Assembly (NCBI RefSeq): GCF_018873765.1
Contig: NC_057919.1
Span: 25,460,698 to 25,524,697, forward strand
From: Telopea speciosissima
Taxonomy: Eukaryota; Streptophyta; Magnoliopsida; Proteales; Proteaceae
Length of the DNA stretch: 64,000 bases
Reading direction: 5' to 3'
The translations under genes and the position numbers were made by a program. This document shows positions 45,841-57,048 of the stretch, piece by piece. Under the pieces are notes generated by a model. It saw only the letters and a program-made list of their open reading frames with translations. It was not told where the DNA came from and did no database searches. Within the stretch, counting starts at the first letter, position 1, and each line of letters begins with the position of its first letter.

Positions 45841-46844
45841 AGAGGAATCAATAGGGGGATTTTTCATTTTGTAGGGGTAGGACGATCATTTTATAGGATT
45901 GTCTGGACGCAAGCTACATGCAACAAAACAACATTCTTTTTCCCATATATAAATAAAGAAATGCTCTACTGGTCTAGAAGGTTTAGAGGCACACATATCT
46001 GCCATGTGATAGATTCAACAGTTCTTATTTTGTGGACATGTAAAGCGTCATGGTCTTCGCTCACATGTGAAGACCAGCCAAAAACAGAGTTGGTAATAGA
46101 CTAATAGTGTTTGAAAACCAATTGAAGATGAAAAAAAAATTCTTCAAAAAATAAAGGGATTTTTTTATTGACACCCCTCAACTTCTCAAGGTGCCAAATA
46201 AATTGCAACTTTATTTTTTTGCCCTTTTAATATATAATGTAATTTTTTTTTTATATATTCGAAAAATGTGCATGACAATGATACTTTTTACTTATTTAGT
46301 TATTTATTTTGATAAAAATGATTCATTTTTTATAATGACATAATGATGTGTCACTTTCAATTTATTTTTAAAAATCCTTTTATATCTATAACTTATAAAC
46401 TTTTGGAGAATAAGACAAGGGGCGATTAAAAGAAAGTGTCGAGTTCTAAATACCTATAAAGATGTCATTTAGACACTTCCAAAAATACAGGAAGATATTT
46501 CAAAATACATAGGAGGGTATATGATTGATCTAAGTCTGAAATTTATGATGCAGCTAATCAATAAGTTCCCTTGACAAAAAAATCCAGACAGTCCCTAGAT
46601 ACCCATACAGTTGAAATTGCACTTAATCGTTCAATGTTGCAGCACATAGTGCTAGTCTAGAGGGATAATAAAAAAAGGAATCAAAAACTAAGGAAATTGC
46701 TTTGGATGAGATAAAAGTTTTAGGGAAAAAGAATGTTGCCTAGTTGCATGCAGCCTGCACTCAGACATAGCTCTTGAACCTCAAAATGAAAAACACCCCT
46801 GGTCGCATGCAGCCTACACTCAATTGCCTGCCTCTTCATGTCCC

Positions 46845-46900
46845 CTCATTGGCCCCACGCTGGTGCAGGCCATGTGATAGGGCAGCATTCTTCTTCCCAA
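46845..46900. repeat. Dispersed repeat, inverted partner of 45786
   Basis: This is the reverse-oriented partner of 45786-45840. The region between (45841-46844) is AT-rich and non-coding. Confidence 0.6.
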
Positions 46901-47075
46901 AATTTAAGGGAAAAAAGAGCCTGCCTGAGAGCATGATCCCTATGCCCATGCACAAGATATGCGAATTGACCTCCTTGCACCCAATGAAGGGCAGAAATCC
47001 TGGCTTTGTTGATGCTTCCATGCACGCTCCCATTGGCCCCATCAATTTGGATTCATTGAGATCCAAACAGGGATC

Positions 47076-47256
47076 GGATCCCTCTACTGCCGAGCTGCCC
47101 ATACTGCGCCATGCGCCCCAGACACAGCAAGGTGGCAAAAAGACCGCTCTACCCCTGCCCAAGTGCCTTGCCTGAGCGGGGGGGGTAAGGCGGTGTTTTC
47201 CGCCTTGCTGTGTGTGGGGCGCACAGACGTAGGGACAGCTTGGAAGTAGAGGATCC
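47076..47256. mobile_element. Fold-back element, ~85-bp arms
   Basis: The arms run from GGATCCCTCTACTGCC to GGAAGTAGAGGATCC and share the inner block GCGCCCCA(G/C)ACACAGCAAGG. The centre is near 47165, next to a run of G. It lies 207 bp downstream of the peroxidase stop codon. Confidence 0.65.
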
Positions 47257-47462
47257 GGATCCTCCAAACATAGCCCTATTAAAAGGAGAAATGGGAATAG
47301 AAGAAATTCTTCTAATTTCATCCATATAATTAAGGTCGAAACAATCTTTGTAGACACCAAACAGTAATCCTCCATTTCCTTGTGTAATCTAATCATCTTA
47401 ACAGTATTCAAAAACTTATACAAATAAACCTAACAAGGGTTTACACTTCTCCTCTAATCAGT

Positions 47463-48538
47463 TCATCCATTGATTGATGTACATAATCTACGTATCTCTC
47501 CTTCATTGTCTGTCTTCACTCCAATGTTTATAAGCTTAAAAAAAGACTGCCCCCATTTCATAAAGAAACTTTCTTGGCTTTTAGAAAGCTCCTCTACCTT
47601 CACCGTTGTTCTTCCATCACTAAACAAAACTGAATCTGATTGGAATAGCCCTTTATGGGATAAGAGGTTCCTATAGTACTGATTATCAAACAACATTGAT
47701 GTTTCAGGATCATTATTAACGGTTGTAGACAAGCTTGCATCTGCAGGGCACTTCTTTGTGAGTTCATCAGCATATATCTTGTCTAATGATGAGTCAATTA
47801 GTGTAAGATTCCCTTCTGAATCCTCTTGGAACCTGTCTCTGAATGCACTACAATGTGCTGATCCTATGGTGTGTGCTCCTGCAAAATTAAAGAATGTAGA
47901 AAAAGGATTAATGAATCATCACTTGTGTCGTGGTCACTGGATGCAATATCTATTCAAATGTAGAAAAACGAAACCTATAACGATGCAGAAAAGAATGAAA
48001 ATCGCAAACAAACAATCACACAGTGCACACAAGGATTTGAGATGAGACATGTTTCACTATCAATGGAGAATAGGGTTAGAGTCGTCCTCACACCTTTCTC
48101 AGATTGCATTTTTAAGAGAAAATACTCTCGTTACAAATTTATAGTGAAAACCCTATACAAGAATTTTACCGAAATACCCATATAATCCTAAAAAATTCAC
48201 TTGAGGTCTTTGTTAGACACAAACAGAATTATAAACCCCATACAAGAATAAGCCTAGTGATGAATTGGATGGTTAATATGCCTGATGAAATGGTACTGGG
48301 AAATGGCCAGGTGCTCCATACCAGAAAGGGTGACAAGGTCATCCAGAGACAACCCTTTAGAGGAGAAGAGGTTATTCATCTCATCCAGGGTGAAGCTTGT
48401 GTCTATGATGTTGGGTCTCACATTTGAAGCTAAAGACACTCTCCCATCTCTCCTCCCTGTCATAACCTGAACATTAGGTCCTCCAGCCTGTTTCAAACAC
48501 AATTCTCTTGTCAGATCTCCCTTAATTTCTTCAATACC

Positions 48539-48577
<39 letters not shown>

Positions 48578-49076
48578 AATTCAACAGCATCTCTAGCAGC
48601 CAAAGCAAGGATATCAGAGCAAGAAACAGTTGCTGGGCAGAAAAGTTCAAGAAGCTCTTTGGCAGAGTCCACTACAGAAAAACCTCCAAGGGATGTATTG
48701 GCAGGGTCACTCCTCTCTGTTCCATTTCCTTCTAAGAGTACAGATCCATCACAACCCTATAAACATAGCAAATACATTGAAAATTTACAAAAGAAAGCAC
48801 TTTGGACTTTTTAGCATTTTGGGTTTTGGACCAAAGAAGCTTAAAACTCACCTCTACCATACAGTCATGAAACAATAAGCGAAGGAGCTTCCCAGGCAGG
48901 GTTTGGTCAAGGGATGATGCAGACCTTACTGTGTTTCTCACCATAAATTCTGCTGTTGGGCAGGAAGCTGCATAGAAATTAAAGGAGAGGGTAGGAGAAG
49001 CCAAGACCCAATAGAGGGAAGTGAAGGTAGTAAGAAGGAGAAACTTGTAGAAGGTAATTTGCAGTCTCTGCTCCAT
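47463..49076 (-). CDS. Class III peroxidase, peroxidase 46-like
   Basis: Four exons (49076-48852, 48756-48577, 48487-48322, 47878-47463) give a 328-residue protein with no breaks and GT-AG introns of 95, 89 and 443 bp. It has a hydrophobic signal peptide to about Ala26, distal Arg66 and His70 in LLRLLFHDC, GCDGSVLLEG, LALAARDAVEF, GRRDGRVS, and the proximal heme ligand His193 in LSGAHTIGSAHC, with a full set of Cys positions. Class III peroxidases are secreted heme enzymes that use hydrogen peroxide to oxidise phenolics in the cell wall. The motif SNVRPNIIDTSFT and the C-terminus GVKTDNEGEIRRLC resemble Arabidopsis peroxidase 46 as I remember it. The usual HDCFV reads HDCMV. It is the only clearly intact host gene here. 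Confidence 0.93.
48541..48575 (-). repeat. (GA/CT)n microsatellite at peroxidase intron 2 donor
   Basis: A 35-bp dinucleotide run forms the first part of the 89-bp second intron, and the intron donor GT is its first two bases. Confidence 0.9.
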
Positions 49077-49756
49077 TACCAGATGAAGGGTTTTTCAGAA
49101 TGTGAACAAAGAGGGGTTTTTTGCACTCTTGGGTCTCTTACCTTACTTGCTGAATATGGTGCAACGGGGAGAGAGAGAGAGAGATTTAAGGCTGCATTTA
49201 TTTGGTTGAGTTAGGGCAGGAGGTAGATTGGTTCCTCACAATCCAAATCACCATAACGCATTTAAGTTCTGTTTGGACATTTAAATTAACGCGTAAGTTT
49301 TAGTATTTTGCAGAAGTGGAATCAATTGGGAAGACAGACCTCTTGAAGTTGAAGGGTTCTTTCTTGAATCCCCTGATACGATCGAGTTCTGTGTAGTTGA
49401 TTTCCAATTTGGGTCTTGGGGGCCCACAAATGCAGAGTCTAATATAATATCATACATGCAATCACTGTTTGTCGATATAAACTATACAGCATCTCATTAC
49501 TGATAAAAGGAGCAGTGGAGCACACCCCATGACCTCATTCATTCATTGCCAACTGATTTGAGTTTTTCAAAATGAAGAGAGAGAGAGAGAGTAATGCAGT
49601 GAGAGACTGCCTTTATATATGGTAGAAGAATACAGCTTTGAAGGGTGATAACTCCATTTGATCACTCTTAAATTAATCCAGCTGGAAACCAGGTGGGCCC
49701 CTTTTATCAAAAATGAAAATGGGGTTGGGTTGTTTGTTCCATATAATTTTAGTTTT
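49077..49756. other. Peroxidase upstream region
   Basis: This is probable promoter and 5' untranslated region of the minus-strand peroxidase. It has short GA runs (49171-49184 and 49579-49591). A TATATA lies near 49615, about 540 bp from the ATG, too far to call confidently as its TATA box. Confidence 0.4.
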
Positions 49757-50288
49757 CTAACTTTTTTTTTTTTTTTTGGGTAAATAGTTTAGCTCACTTA
49801 ATGGTTGGGATATATATAAACCCCATGTAACAGTGTCCTGATGCTTAAAAAGGTACATGCAGCAAGACATCCCAAAATAATGCCTTACAATAGAAGTGAA
49901 TGAATGAAAGTTGATAAAAGTGAAATAAAAATGAACTTTCTTCACATTTACTTGCAAATTGATATCAACCTTAAAGAGAACTTGCCCATATAAAAAAAAC
50001 TGGTTTATTTGGTTAGGAATCAAGACCATGGTAAATCACATTAAATCCTTTTCGTAACTAATGTGGGATCAGCCCTTATATGATTAATATGAGATTATAA
50101 CATACCATCATACTTTCGAAACTTTGTCCACGACGGCGTACTCCAGATCACGTAGCCCTTTCTAAGCAGTTCCACTCTGCTTCAGGGTTATCTACAACCC
50201 CTTTTGCGCGAAGGTTGGGACGAAGAATCGATTGCTCTAATACCACTCGAACCTCAAGAAAACTTGTCATTATATACCACCTTATAAG
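49757..50288. other. Non-coding sequence
   Basis: There is no supported gene. A stretch near 50215-50240 contains the complement of an imperfect primer-site motif, which may be an old retrotransposon scrap. It ends with CTTATAAG, the target duplication of the next element. Confidence 0.45.
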
Positions 50289-51237
50289 CATGGAAGAAGA
50301 ACTCGATCAAAACCTATCGAAACCACTGAGTTAACTCGGTTTTGCAAGTTTTCGAGACAAATTAAAGGGTGATTTTAAAAAATCTAAGGTTTCGACCAAA
50401 ACTCGATGGTTTCGACATGTTTCGACCATATTTGGGTAGTTTTGACTTGAATACCTATATTAGTGTCACTTATCCCCATCAAAACTTGAGGAAACTTGGC
50501 TGGAAACTAGGACAAACACTTATATATGCCAGAAACCAGGCCAAACACAGTTAAAAAATCAAATTCCAAAAAGATAAAAAGTCAACCTCCCAGTTCATGA
50601 ACAAAAACTGGATTTTCGACAGTAGATGAGATTTTCAACTTTCTAATGCTGGGGTTTTTCTTAAATTTAAAGACTTCATAAATCTTAATATGATAAAACA
50701 TTGTGCAAAACCAAAAGTGCGGTAAAATATTCATTTGTTTTGATGGCTAAAAAAATATTTTCACTCAGAGCGATTTTAAACAGCATCCACGCAAACCAAT
50801 TTAAGTTTGACCCAAACAAAACACCATCATTATAAATTAGATTTAAGCAATCTTAGATTTGTTTGAAAGCTTTGGTGGAAAGCTTTCAAATAAATCCAAG
50901 ATTGCTTAAATCTGATTTAAATTGAAGGAGTTATGTTCCGGTCAAACCTTATTCAATACCATGTCCAAGAACAGTATAGAGTATCAAACTTGGATCAAAA
51001 CCACAAGTATTATTTTTAGCGTTCTCTATGTGAAACTAAAGCATGGATTGGGTTTTTATGTCAAAAATAGGCAACACAACAAGAATCAGAGCAAAAAAAA
51101 TAACTTATGGGCCTTGAAACCAAGGTTCGAGTTAGCCTAGAGAAAGTCCCAGGTTTCAACCAAGATATGGTCGAAACCGAGACAAACTTGGTTTCTGGCT
51201 GGTCGAAACCTAGTTGAACCCGAGTTTTAGAACCTTG
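50289..51237. mobile_element. Non-autonomous hAT element
   Basis: This 949-bp element is flanked by an 8-bp duplication CTTATAAG (50281-50288 and 51238-51245). Its ends are imperfect inverted repeats (CATGGAAGAAGAACTCG at the left; complement of the right end CAAGGTTCTAAAACTCG). The subterminal regions are rich in TTTCGACC / GGTCGAAA copies, as expected for transposase-binding repeats of hAT elements. There is no transposase. It contains a long hairpin at 50834-50919. Confidence 0.72.
50834..50919. repeat. Long near-perfect hairpin inside the hAT element
   Basis: The arms, of about 42 bp, contain AGATTTAAGCAATCTT and GAAAGCTTT blocks and their complements, with about four mismatches and almost no loop (GGTGG). 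It could be a fold-back remnant or a small-RNA precursor. Confidence 0.7.
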
Positions 51238-51245
51238 CTTATAAG

Positions 51246-51816
51246 AAGAGAGAATCCAAGACCATATCAACCCACACCAACTCCCTTTTGTAATTGATTT
51301 AAGATCAGATCCCCATATGGCTAATATGGGATCGTGTAACACACCCAGTTGAAGAATTTTCTTTCTACTTCTTTTACTTTCATTTTACTTCAATTCACTT
51401 GGTTTTACAAAATGAAAATTTATATTTCACTTTACCAATTTACTTAGTTTCAATACCCCTTAGCATGACTTCTAACCAGACAGTTTGGGCCTTAAAGGCT
51501 ATCCCTTGGGTCATCATCTAGTCCTTAATTGATCCTCCTCATAGGCTACAAGTCTATTTCCTAATGCCACCTTTATATCAGACGAATTAGATGGGAAAAA
51601 GAACTCTATCTCGGAGTGTATGCCTTGGACTCAGACACATGGGAGAGAAATGACCGCCACGCCCCAATGAAATGTGCAAATGACGCCCCACTTGATGCCC
51701 CTATGCGCTCTACCATTGTTCCCTACACGCACAATAGCCACATTCCCGAATTGAGAACACTTTCCCAGATTAATTATATGGGATTGGATGATCCTAGCTA
51801 ATTAAATGTAATTAGG
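51246..51816. other. Non-coding sequence
   Basis: No gene or element boundary can be supported. A short inverted GTATTCCTA/TAGGAATAC pair lies at its right end, within the start of the next LTR. Confidence 0.45.
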
Positions 51817-51980
51817 TGTTGTATTCCTACTAGGAATACAATTGTTGTTGGACAAATTTTATATAAATAAAAGGCAGGCCATGCTGGATTCTCTCTCTCT
51901 TTCTCTCTCTCAGTTCTCTTCTTCTTCCTTTCTTCAGTCTGGTTTGGTTTCTACTTAGCTTTGTCACATGGTATCAAAGC
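51817..51980 (+). mobile_element. Short copia-type LTR with primer site (remnant or TRIM-like)
   Basis: A candidate LTR of 152 bp (TGTTGTATT to GTCACA, 51817-51968) with a TATATAAATAAA near 51861 is followed directly by TGGTATCAAAGC (51969-51980), one base off the initiator-Met-tRNA site. I see no second LTR copy in the window. A purine-rich start of a coding-like leader (ATGAAGAAG) follows. Confidence 0.55.
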
Positions 51981-52270
51981 AATGAAGAAGAAGAAAAAAA
52001 AAAAAAAAAAAAAAAACAGGTGATGGTATGAAGTTCTTCTGTGGTGCTGATATTTAACAAAAAATCAAAATCTTACCTCATCTTGTTCAATGGTTTGATA
52101 GGTTCTTCACAAAGCCCTCTCGGTTCTAGTTGCAGCAGCCCATGATACATACATACTTCTTACGGACTTAGTTATTGATTATAAAAATGTTAACTAGGGT
52201 TGTTTACTACTATTCTCTGCTGCTCATTAAGTTTTATGGCTATTGTAGTCATATTATATGAAGATTATTG

Positions 52271-53015
52271 CAAGCTTTGTTCTGGAATTTTTCTAAAGAC
52301 GACTATCTTTCTAATTAATTTTTTATCGAACCATTGGATGTTGCTCTAGTTCTGAAGATTGATTCTTGTTGTGGGGAGGTACGCTCGATCCTATTTTTGG
52401 GCTATTCTAAGCCTCTAATTTGCTATTATCAGATATCTCCTATCACTTAGGCAGTACTTTGGTTTTAGGCGATAAATCAAATATGTGTTTACAGCAAGAA
52501 CTTTGAATCTGCTTAGCTGATTCAACTACCATTTTGGGACACCAATATACTCTCCTAGGAGTCCTTTAGTTTCTATTTTAGGACCATCTGACCTGCTACT
52601 TTATATTATTGCGAGATAACCCAATTTTGGGTGTCTATGGTATCTTCTTGGGTTTTTTTTAATAACTGTTGCCTCTTAGATTTCTCTCAGATCAAAATCA
52701 AATAGGAAATCAATGCTCTCAGTTGTTCCCCTGTCTCTTTGATCTTGGCTCTGTCATCTCTCCATGGGTTTTGAGTCGATTTGCAAATCTTGAGAAGAGA
52801 GACAAAGCTGAAAAGGAGAAGGTGGAAGATGCATCTTTGAAATGTCACAATGGTCGAGAGATTTCCTACTAGTTGTGAGAGCTTTCCTGCTACCATTGTG
52901 ATACGTCTTCTGTTACCATTACAAAGTTGAAATTACTATTGCGATCCCCTAAATCATGAGTTGTTTCCTTAAATCATGGGTTTTCATATTACCATTACCA
53001 TTAACTTATTGCTCT
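52271..53015 (+). repeat. Tandem duplication, copy A (745 bp)
   Basis: It begins CAAGCTTTGTTCTGG and runs to just before the same motif at 53016. No convincing coding sequence is present: the overlapping plus and minus ORFs near 52670-52900 show no domain and are shared by both copies. It may be internal sequence of the retrotransposon remnant at 51817. Confidence 0.8.
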
Positions 53016-54240
53016 CAAGCTTTGTTCTGGAATATTTCTAAAGATGACTATCTTTCTAATTAACTTTTATCCTACCATTGGATGTTGCCCTAGTTTTGTG
53101 ATGTAGAGGAAGTATCTGCCTAGTTTCTAGATTCTCTGGACCGACAGAAAGTGACCCAATCTGACAAAAAATATTAAAAATCCCAGGGCCAACTTCTGGA
53201 CAGCTTAACTTTTGTCATTTCTCATCCGATTTGCCATTAAAATATCTTTTCAAAAATGGCACATAGAGATCTACAAGTAACAAGGTGTAGCATGATTTAG
53301 CCAAGGCATCCGCTCGAAAAACCCTTTGTTTTCTAGGCCGTTCGAGGCTTCAAAGTTTGGGCGCAATTTTTTAATTTTGAATTTTGGTGTAATTTTTTAA
53401 TTTTGAAATTTGAATTTAGGCGCTTTTTTTTTTTTTTTTTTTTTGAATTTCGAATTGTACTTTAACCTTTTATATAAGGCCTCTTTAGGGTTTGTAATCT
53501 TCATCTCAGAATCTAGTAAAATTGCCCATTTCGTCCTTATCTTCTATCTTGTGGATTCAAGGGTCGTTTGTGTTAGGATAATATCTAGCCCACCCATCCT
53601 TCTACTGCGTCATTTTAAGAGTTGATTCTTGTTGTGGGGAGGTACGTTCAATCCTATTTTTGGGTTATTCTAAGCCTAATTTGTTGTTATCAGATATCTC
53701 CTATCACTTGGGCGATAAAATCAGATTTGTGTTTTCTGCAAGTACTTTGAATCTGCTTAGCTGATTCAACTACTATTTTGGGACATCAATATACTCTCCT
53801 AGAAGTCCCTTTGATTGCTATTTTAGGACCATCTGACCTGCTATTTTATATTATTGCGAGATAACCCAATTTTGGGTGTCTATGGTATCTTCTTGGATTT
53901 TTTTTTTTTAATATCTATCGCCTCTTAGATTTCTATTAGAACAAGATCAAACAGGAAATCAATGTTCTCCGTTGTTCTCATGTCTCTTTGATCTTGGCTT
54001 TGTCATCTCTCCATGGGTTTTGAGTCGATTTGTAAATCTTGAGAAGAGAGACAAAGCTGAAAAGGAGAAGGTTGATTATGCATCTTTGTGATGTCACAAT
54101 GGTCGAGAGATTTCCTACTAGTTGTGAGAGCTTTCTTGCTGCTATTGTGATACCTCTCATGTTACCATTGTAAAGTTGAAATTATTATTGCGATCCCCTA
54201 ATTCGTGAGTTGTTTCCTTAAATCATGGGTTTTTATGTAA
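53016..54240 (+). repeat. Tandem duplication, copy B, with a 514-bp insertion
   Basis: This copy is collinear with A (CAAGCTTTGTTCTGG at 53016; TTGATTCTTGTTGTGGGG at 53622), but an extra stretch at 53099-53612 separates its first 83 bp from the rest. The remaining part aligns with A to about 54240 with scattered differences. Confidence 0.8.
53099..53612. mobile_element. Insertion within copy B, unclassified
   Basis: These 514 bp are absent from copy A. The ends are weakly inverted (TGATGTAG at the left; complement of the right end TGACGCAG). The flanks share TTTT, a possible short target duplication. It contains a run of 18-19 T near 53424 and no coding sequence. The class is unknown. Confidence 0.45.
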
Positions 54241-55374
54241 CCGTCACCCTTACCTTATTCTCTAATTTTTCATATTTACACCTATCTTTTATTTTAATTC
54301 AGCCACTATTCATATTTAGAGTTATTTCCAAGTCTATCCCCAAACAATCAATACTAATTCCCTGCATGTCCCATTGCTTCTTCATTTACCAATAGCCCCT
54401 TGAAAATTTTTATTTACTTACCAATCTGCCATTCCTTCCTTGTTATCTATCCAAAAACCCCTTAAACATTATGGTTAATTATCAGATTAGCACTACTTCA
54501 TTGTAGTTATGTTTTACCTCTCTTGGTTGGGCCAATAATTGGGCTTAAATAAAATATTACATGGTTTAATTCCAAATTTGCAATTATCTTGCTTTGGTGA
54601 TCCATACATGTGGCTAGATTATTACAGAATTGTCATTGGGCTTGAATATTTGCAAATTTTATTACTTTGGTGAATCCCAAATCGCATCAATTTGGGATTT
54701 ACAATTTTTTTTTAAAATTTGGTACTTGCTTCGAGATTAATTTGTTATCGTGAGGAGGAAATTGGAGACTAATTTTTTACTGAAGATTAATTGCAGCTGC
54801 TCTTAATGATGTTGATTATTATATTTTGGTTGAATACATATACCTTATTTATCCACATGCCATGATGGTACACGTGAGGTGGAAATTTGATATTTTTATC
54901 TACTCAAGTCATCAGTTGAAGATTATTATTATCTATCTGTTCGTAATCTCAACAACCTGATACTGTCACTTGATCTATAACAACCTGATGCTACTACTTG
55001 ATTTCCAGTAACCTATACTGCCTATTTATTATTGGAGTTTTTTTTTTTTTTTATTTGAGACATCTATTTGGGGGTTAAGGAGTGAGTCTAATCTTTACTA
55101 AACAAATCTTTAATTATGTGATCTTTACTATTCACATCATTGTTACCATATTGATTGGAGTACCTTCCTTGAGAAGGCTTTTATGTGTAGCCATTAGAAC
55201 TGCACTTTTATCTGTTTTTGTTTGAGCATGTTACTAATTACTACTTGCCTTCATTAGGAAGGACTTATGATGTAACTGGTGGATGCTACACTTTTATCTT
55301 TCTTTGGGAAGATTACTATCTACTACCTGTCGTTTATAATGTAACTCTTGTGATCGTGAATTCAATTGTTACAG
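54241..55374. other. Non-coding sequence
   Basis: AT-rich sequence with no supported gene. It may contain upstream or intronic sequence of the zinc-finger gene. Confidence 0.45.
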
Positions 55375-55499
55375 ACGAGAAGCTCAACAAGAGGATTCAA
55401 ACTGGGTTTTTGAAACTTCTGGATATACTGATTTTGATCTTAGAGAAAAACCCATAAAGATTTCGAAGTTCTCATATTCAAACAACGATAAGGGTAATA
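55375..55499 (+). pseudogene. Zinc-finger gene, partial leading segment
   Basis: In one frame this reads as acidic sequence ending KFSYSNNDKGNNA and a stop, matching the end of the following unit (EFSDSNNDKGNNA at 55995-56036). It is the truncated first unit of the 529-bp tandem array, possibly the end of an upstream exon after an AG at 55374. Confidence 0.5.
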
Positions 55500-56036
55500 A
55501 TGCTTAGGCAAGAGGCAACGATTTGCAGAGAATGTGGTAAGGGATTTCAGTCATGGAAAGCTTTGTATGGTCACATGAGGTGCCATCCTAAGAAGGAGAT
55601 CTCTAACAAATTAGATGTTGCCTCATCAATTGATAAGAAGAATGAAGATGATGCTGCTCCGCTACAGAAGAGAACGAGAACAATGAGGTATTATGAGACT
55701 GCTACAACTTCTTCTATTTTAGAGATTGATCAAGAACAAATAGAGGGAGCCTTGTGTTTGATGATGCTTTCTAGGGGTGTGCATCAATGGGATGGTTTCA
55801 ATTCTATTGAACCAAAGTCTTTGGATAATTATCATGTGGTTTTAGAAGCTCAAAATAGATCATCAGGTCTGGTGGGTAACCTGAATCTTGAGAAGGGAGA
55901 TGAGAATTTTGATTTTGCTTGTGATGGAGATTATGAGAATCTCAACACTCTGAAGATAAAAAACCCAAATATCAAGAATTTCAAATATATTTCGGAGTTC
56001 TCAGATTCAAACAACGATAAGGGTAATAATGCTTAG
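55500..56036 (+). CDS. C2H2 zinc-finger protein, first copy
   Basis: An open frame of 178 codons has one C2H2 finger of the form CX2CX12HX3H (CRECGKGFQSWKALYGHMRCH, about residues 9-29) near its N-terminus, a Lys-rich stretch, then EGALCLMMLSRG near the middle. These are features of plant ZAT-type transcription factors, in which this finger is normally the second of several. The other fingers and a C-terminal repression motif are not seen, so it is a fragment. The start at 55500 is the first ATG but may be internal in a longer ancestral exon. The last eight bases overlap the next unit. It could be expressed but is more likely a relic. Confidence 0.5.
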   Translation: MLRQEATICRECGKGFQSWKALYGHMRCHPKKEISNKLDVASSIDKKNEDDAAPLQKRTRTMRYYETATTSSILEIDQEQIEGALCLMMLSRGVHQWDGFNSIEPKSLDNYHVVLEAQNRSSGLVGNLNLEKGDENFDFACDGDYENLNTLKIKNPNIKNFKYISEFSDSNNDKGNNA

Positions 56037-56740
56037 GCAAGAAGCAATGATTTGCAAAGAATGTGGTAAGGGAATTCAGTCATGGAAAGCTTTGTATGGT
56101 CACATGAGGTGCCACCCTAAGAAGGAGATCTCTAACTACTTAGATGTTGATTCATCAATTGATAAGAAGAATAAAGATGCTGCTGCTCTGCCACCGAAGA
56201 GATCGAGAAGAATGAGGTAATATGAGACTGCTACAACTTCTTCTATTTTGGAGATTGATCAAGAACAAATAGAGGGAGCCTTGTGTTTGATGATGCTTTC
56301 TAGGGGTGCGCATCAATGGGATGGTTTCAATTCTATTGAACCAGAGTCTTTAGATAATTATCATGTGGTTTTAAAAGCACAAAATAGATCGTCAAGTCTG
56401 GTGGGTAAGCTATATCCTGAGAAGGGAGATTAAAATTTTGATTTTGCTTGTGATGGGGATTATGAGAATCTCAACGCTCGGAAGATAAAAAACTCAAATA
56501 TCAAGAAGTTAAAACATGTTGTCTCCGATTCTAGGTTTATGAGGGTTGGTCTCAAGAAGGTTGAATCTAAAGTTTCTATTGATGAGATTCTTAGGGATGA
56601 TTAGTAGAAGAAGACGAAGTTGGATTTCCTTAGTAACAATGAGGGCAATAGTAAGAGAAATAAATTGAATAATTCCAAAGATGAATTGGGGATGCCTCAT
56701 TATCGAAAGATGAAATTTCATAGATATACACATCAATAAA
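56029..56740 (+). pseudogene. C2H2 zinc-finger, duplicated second copy
   Basis: This repeats the unit with a period of 529 bp, not a multiple of three, so it is out of frame with the first copy. The finger is again intact (CKECGKGIQSWKALYGHMRCH). Stops follow at 56218 and 56431, after which it continues beyond the first unit with VSIDEILRDD and a Lys/Asn-rich tail (to about 56740), probably the real C-terminus of the ancestral gene. Confidence 0.7.
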
Positions 56741-57048
56741 TTGCATTTGATTGAATCCAACTACTTATAAGCTAAAAGCTTGTGCAAGGATGGTGGATGG
56801 AGAGATCAAATTACATATTACGATAAATAAGTAGTAGGTTAAGATCGGGAAAGAGTTCTCACTTAGAAAAAGCAATGGGTGTTCGAATCTCCTTCGATCT
56901 TTTCTATGGTGAGTCAAGTAGATAGATTCAAATAAAGAGGTTGGAATTGATTGAGTTGATTCTGGTTTTAGAAAATATAATGATTTAGGCAAGAAAAGCA
57001 AATGTAATTCTTACTATATTGAATTTGGGGGGGGGGGGATATTTTGAA
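56741..57048. other. Non-coding sequence
   Basis: There is no supported feature apart from a run of 13 G near 57027-57039. Confidence 0.45.

Noticed and set aside
46774..47423. Overlapping ORFs of 133 and 195 codons on opposite strands
   Set aside because: They cross inverted repeats and a fold-back element, and show no domain or gene structure.
47463..49076. Plus-strand ORFs overlapping the peroxidase
   Set aside because: They are shadows of the minus-strand exons, which have full splice and domain support.
50215..50240. Complement of a primer-site-like motif (gctctaatacca)
   Set aside because: No LTR end or internal domain is nearby. It is recorded only as a possible old scrap.
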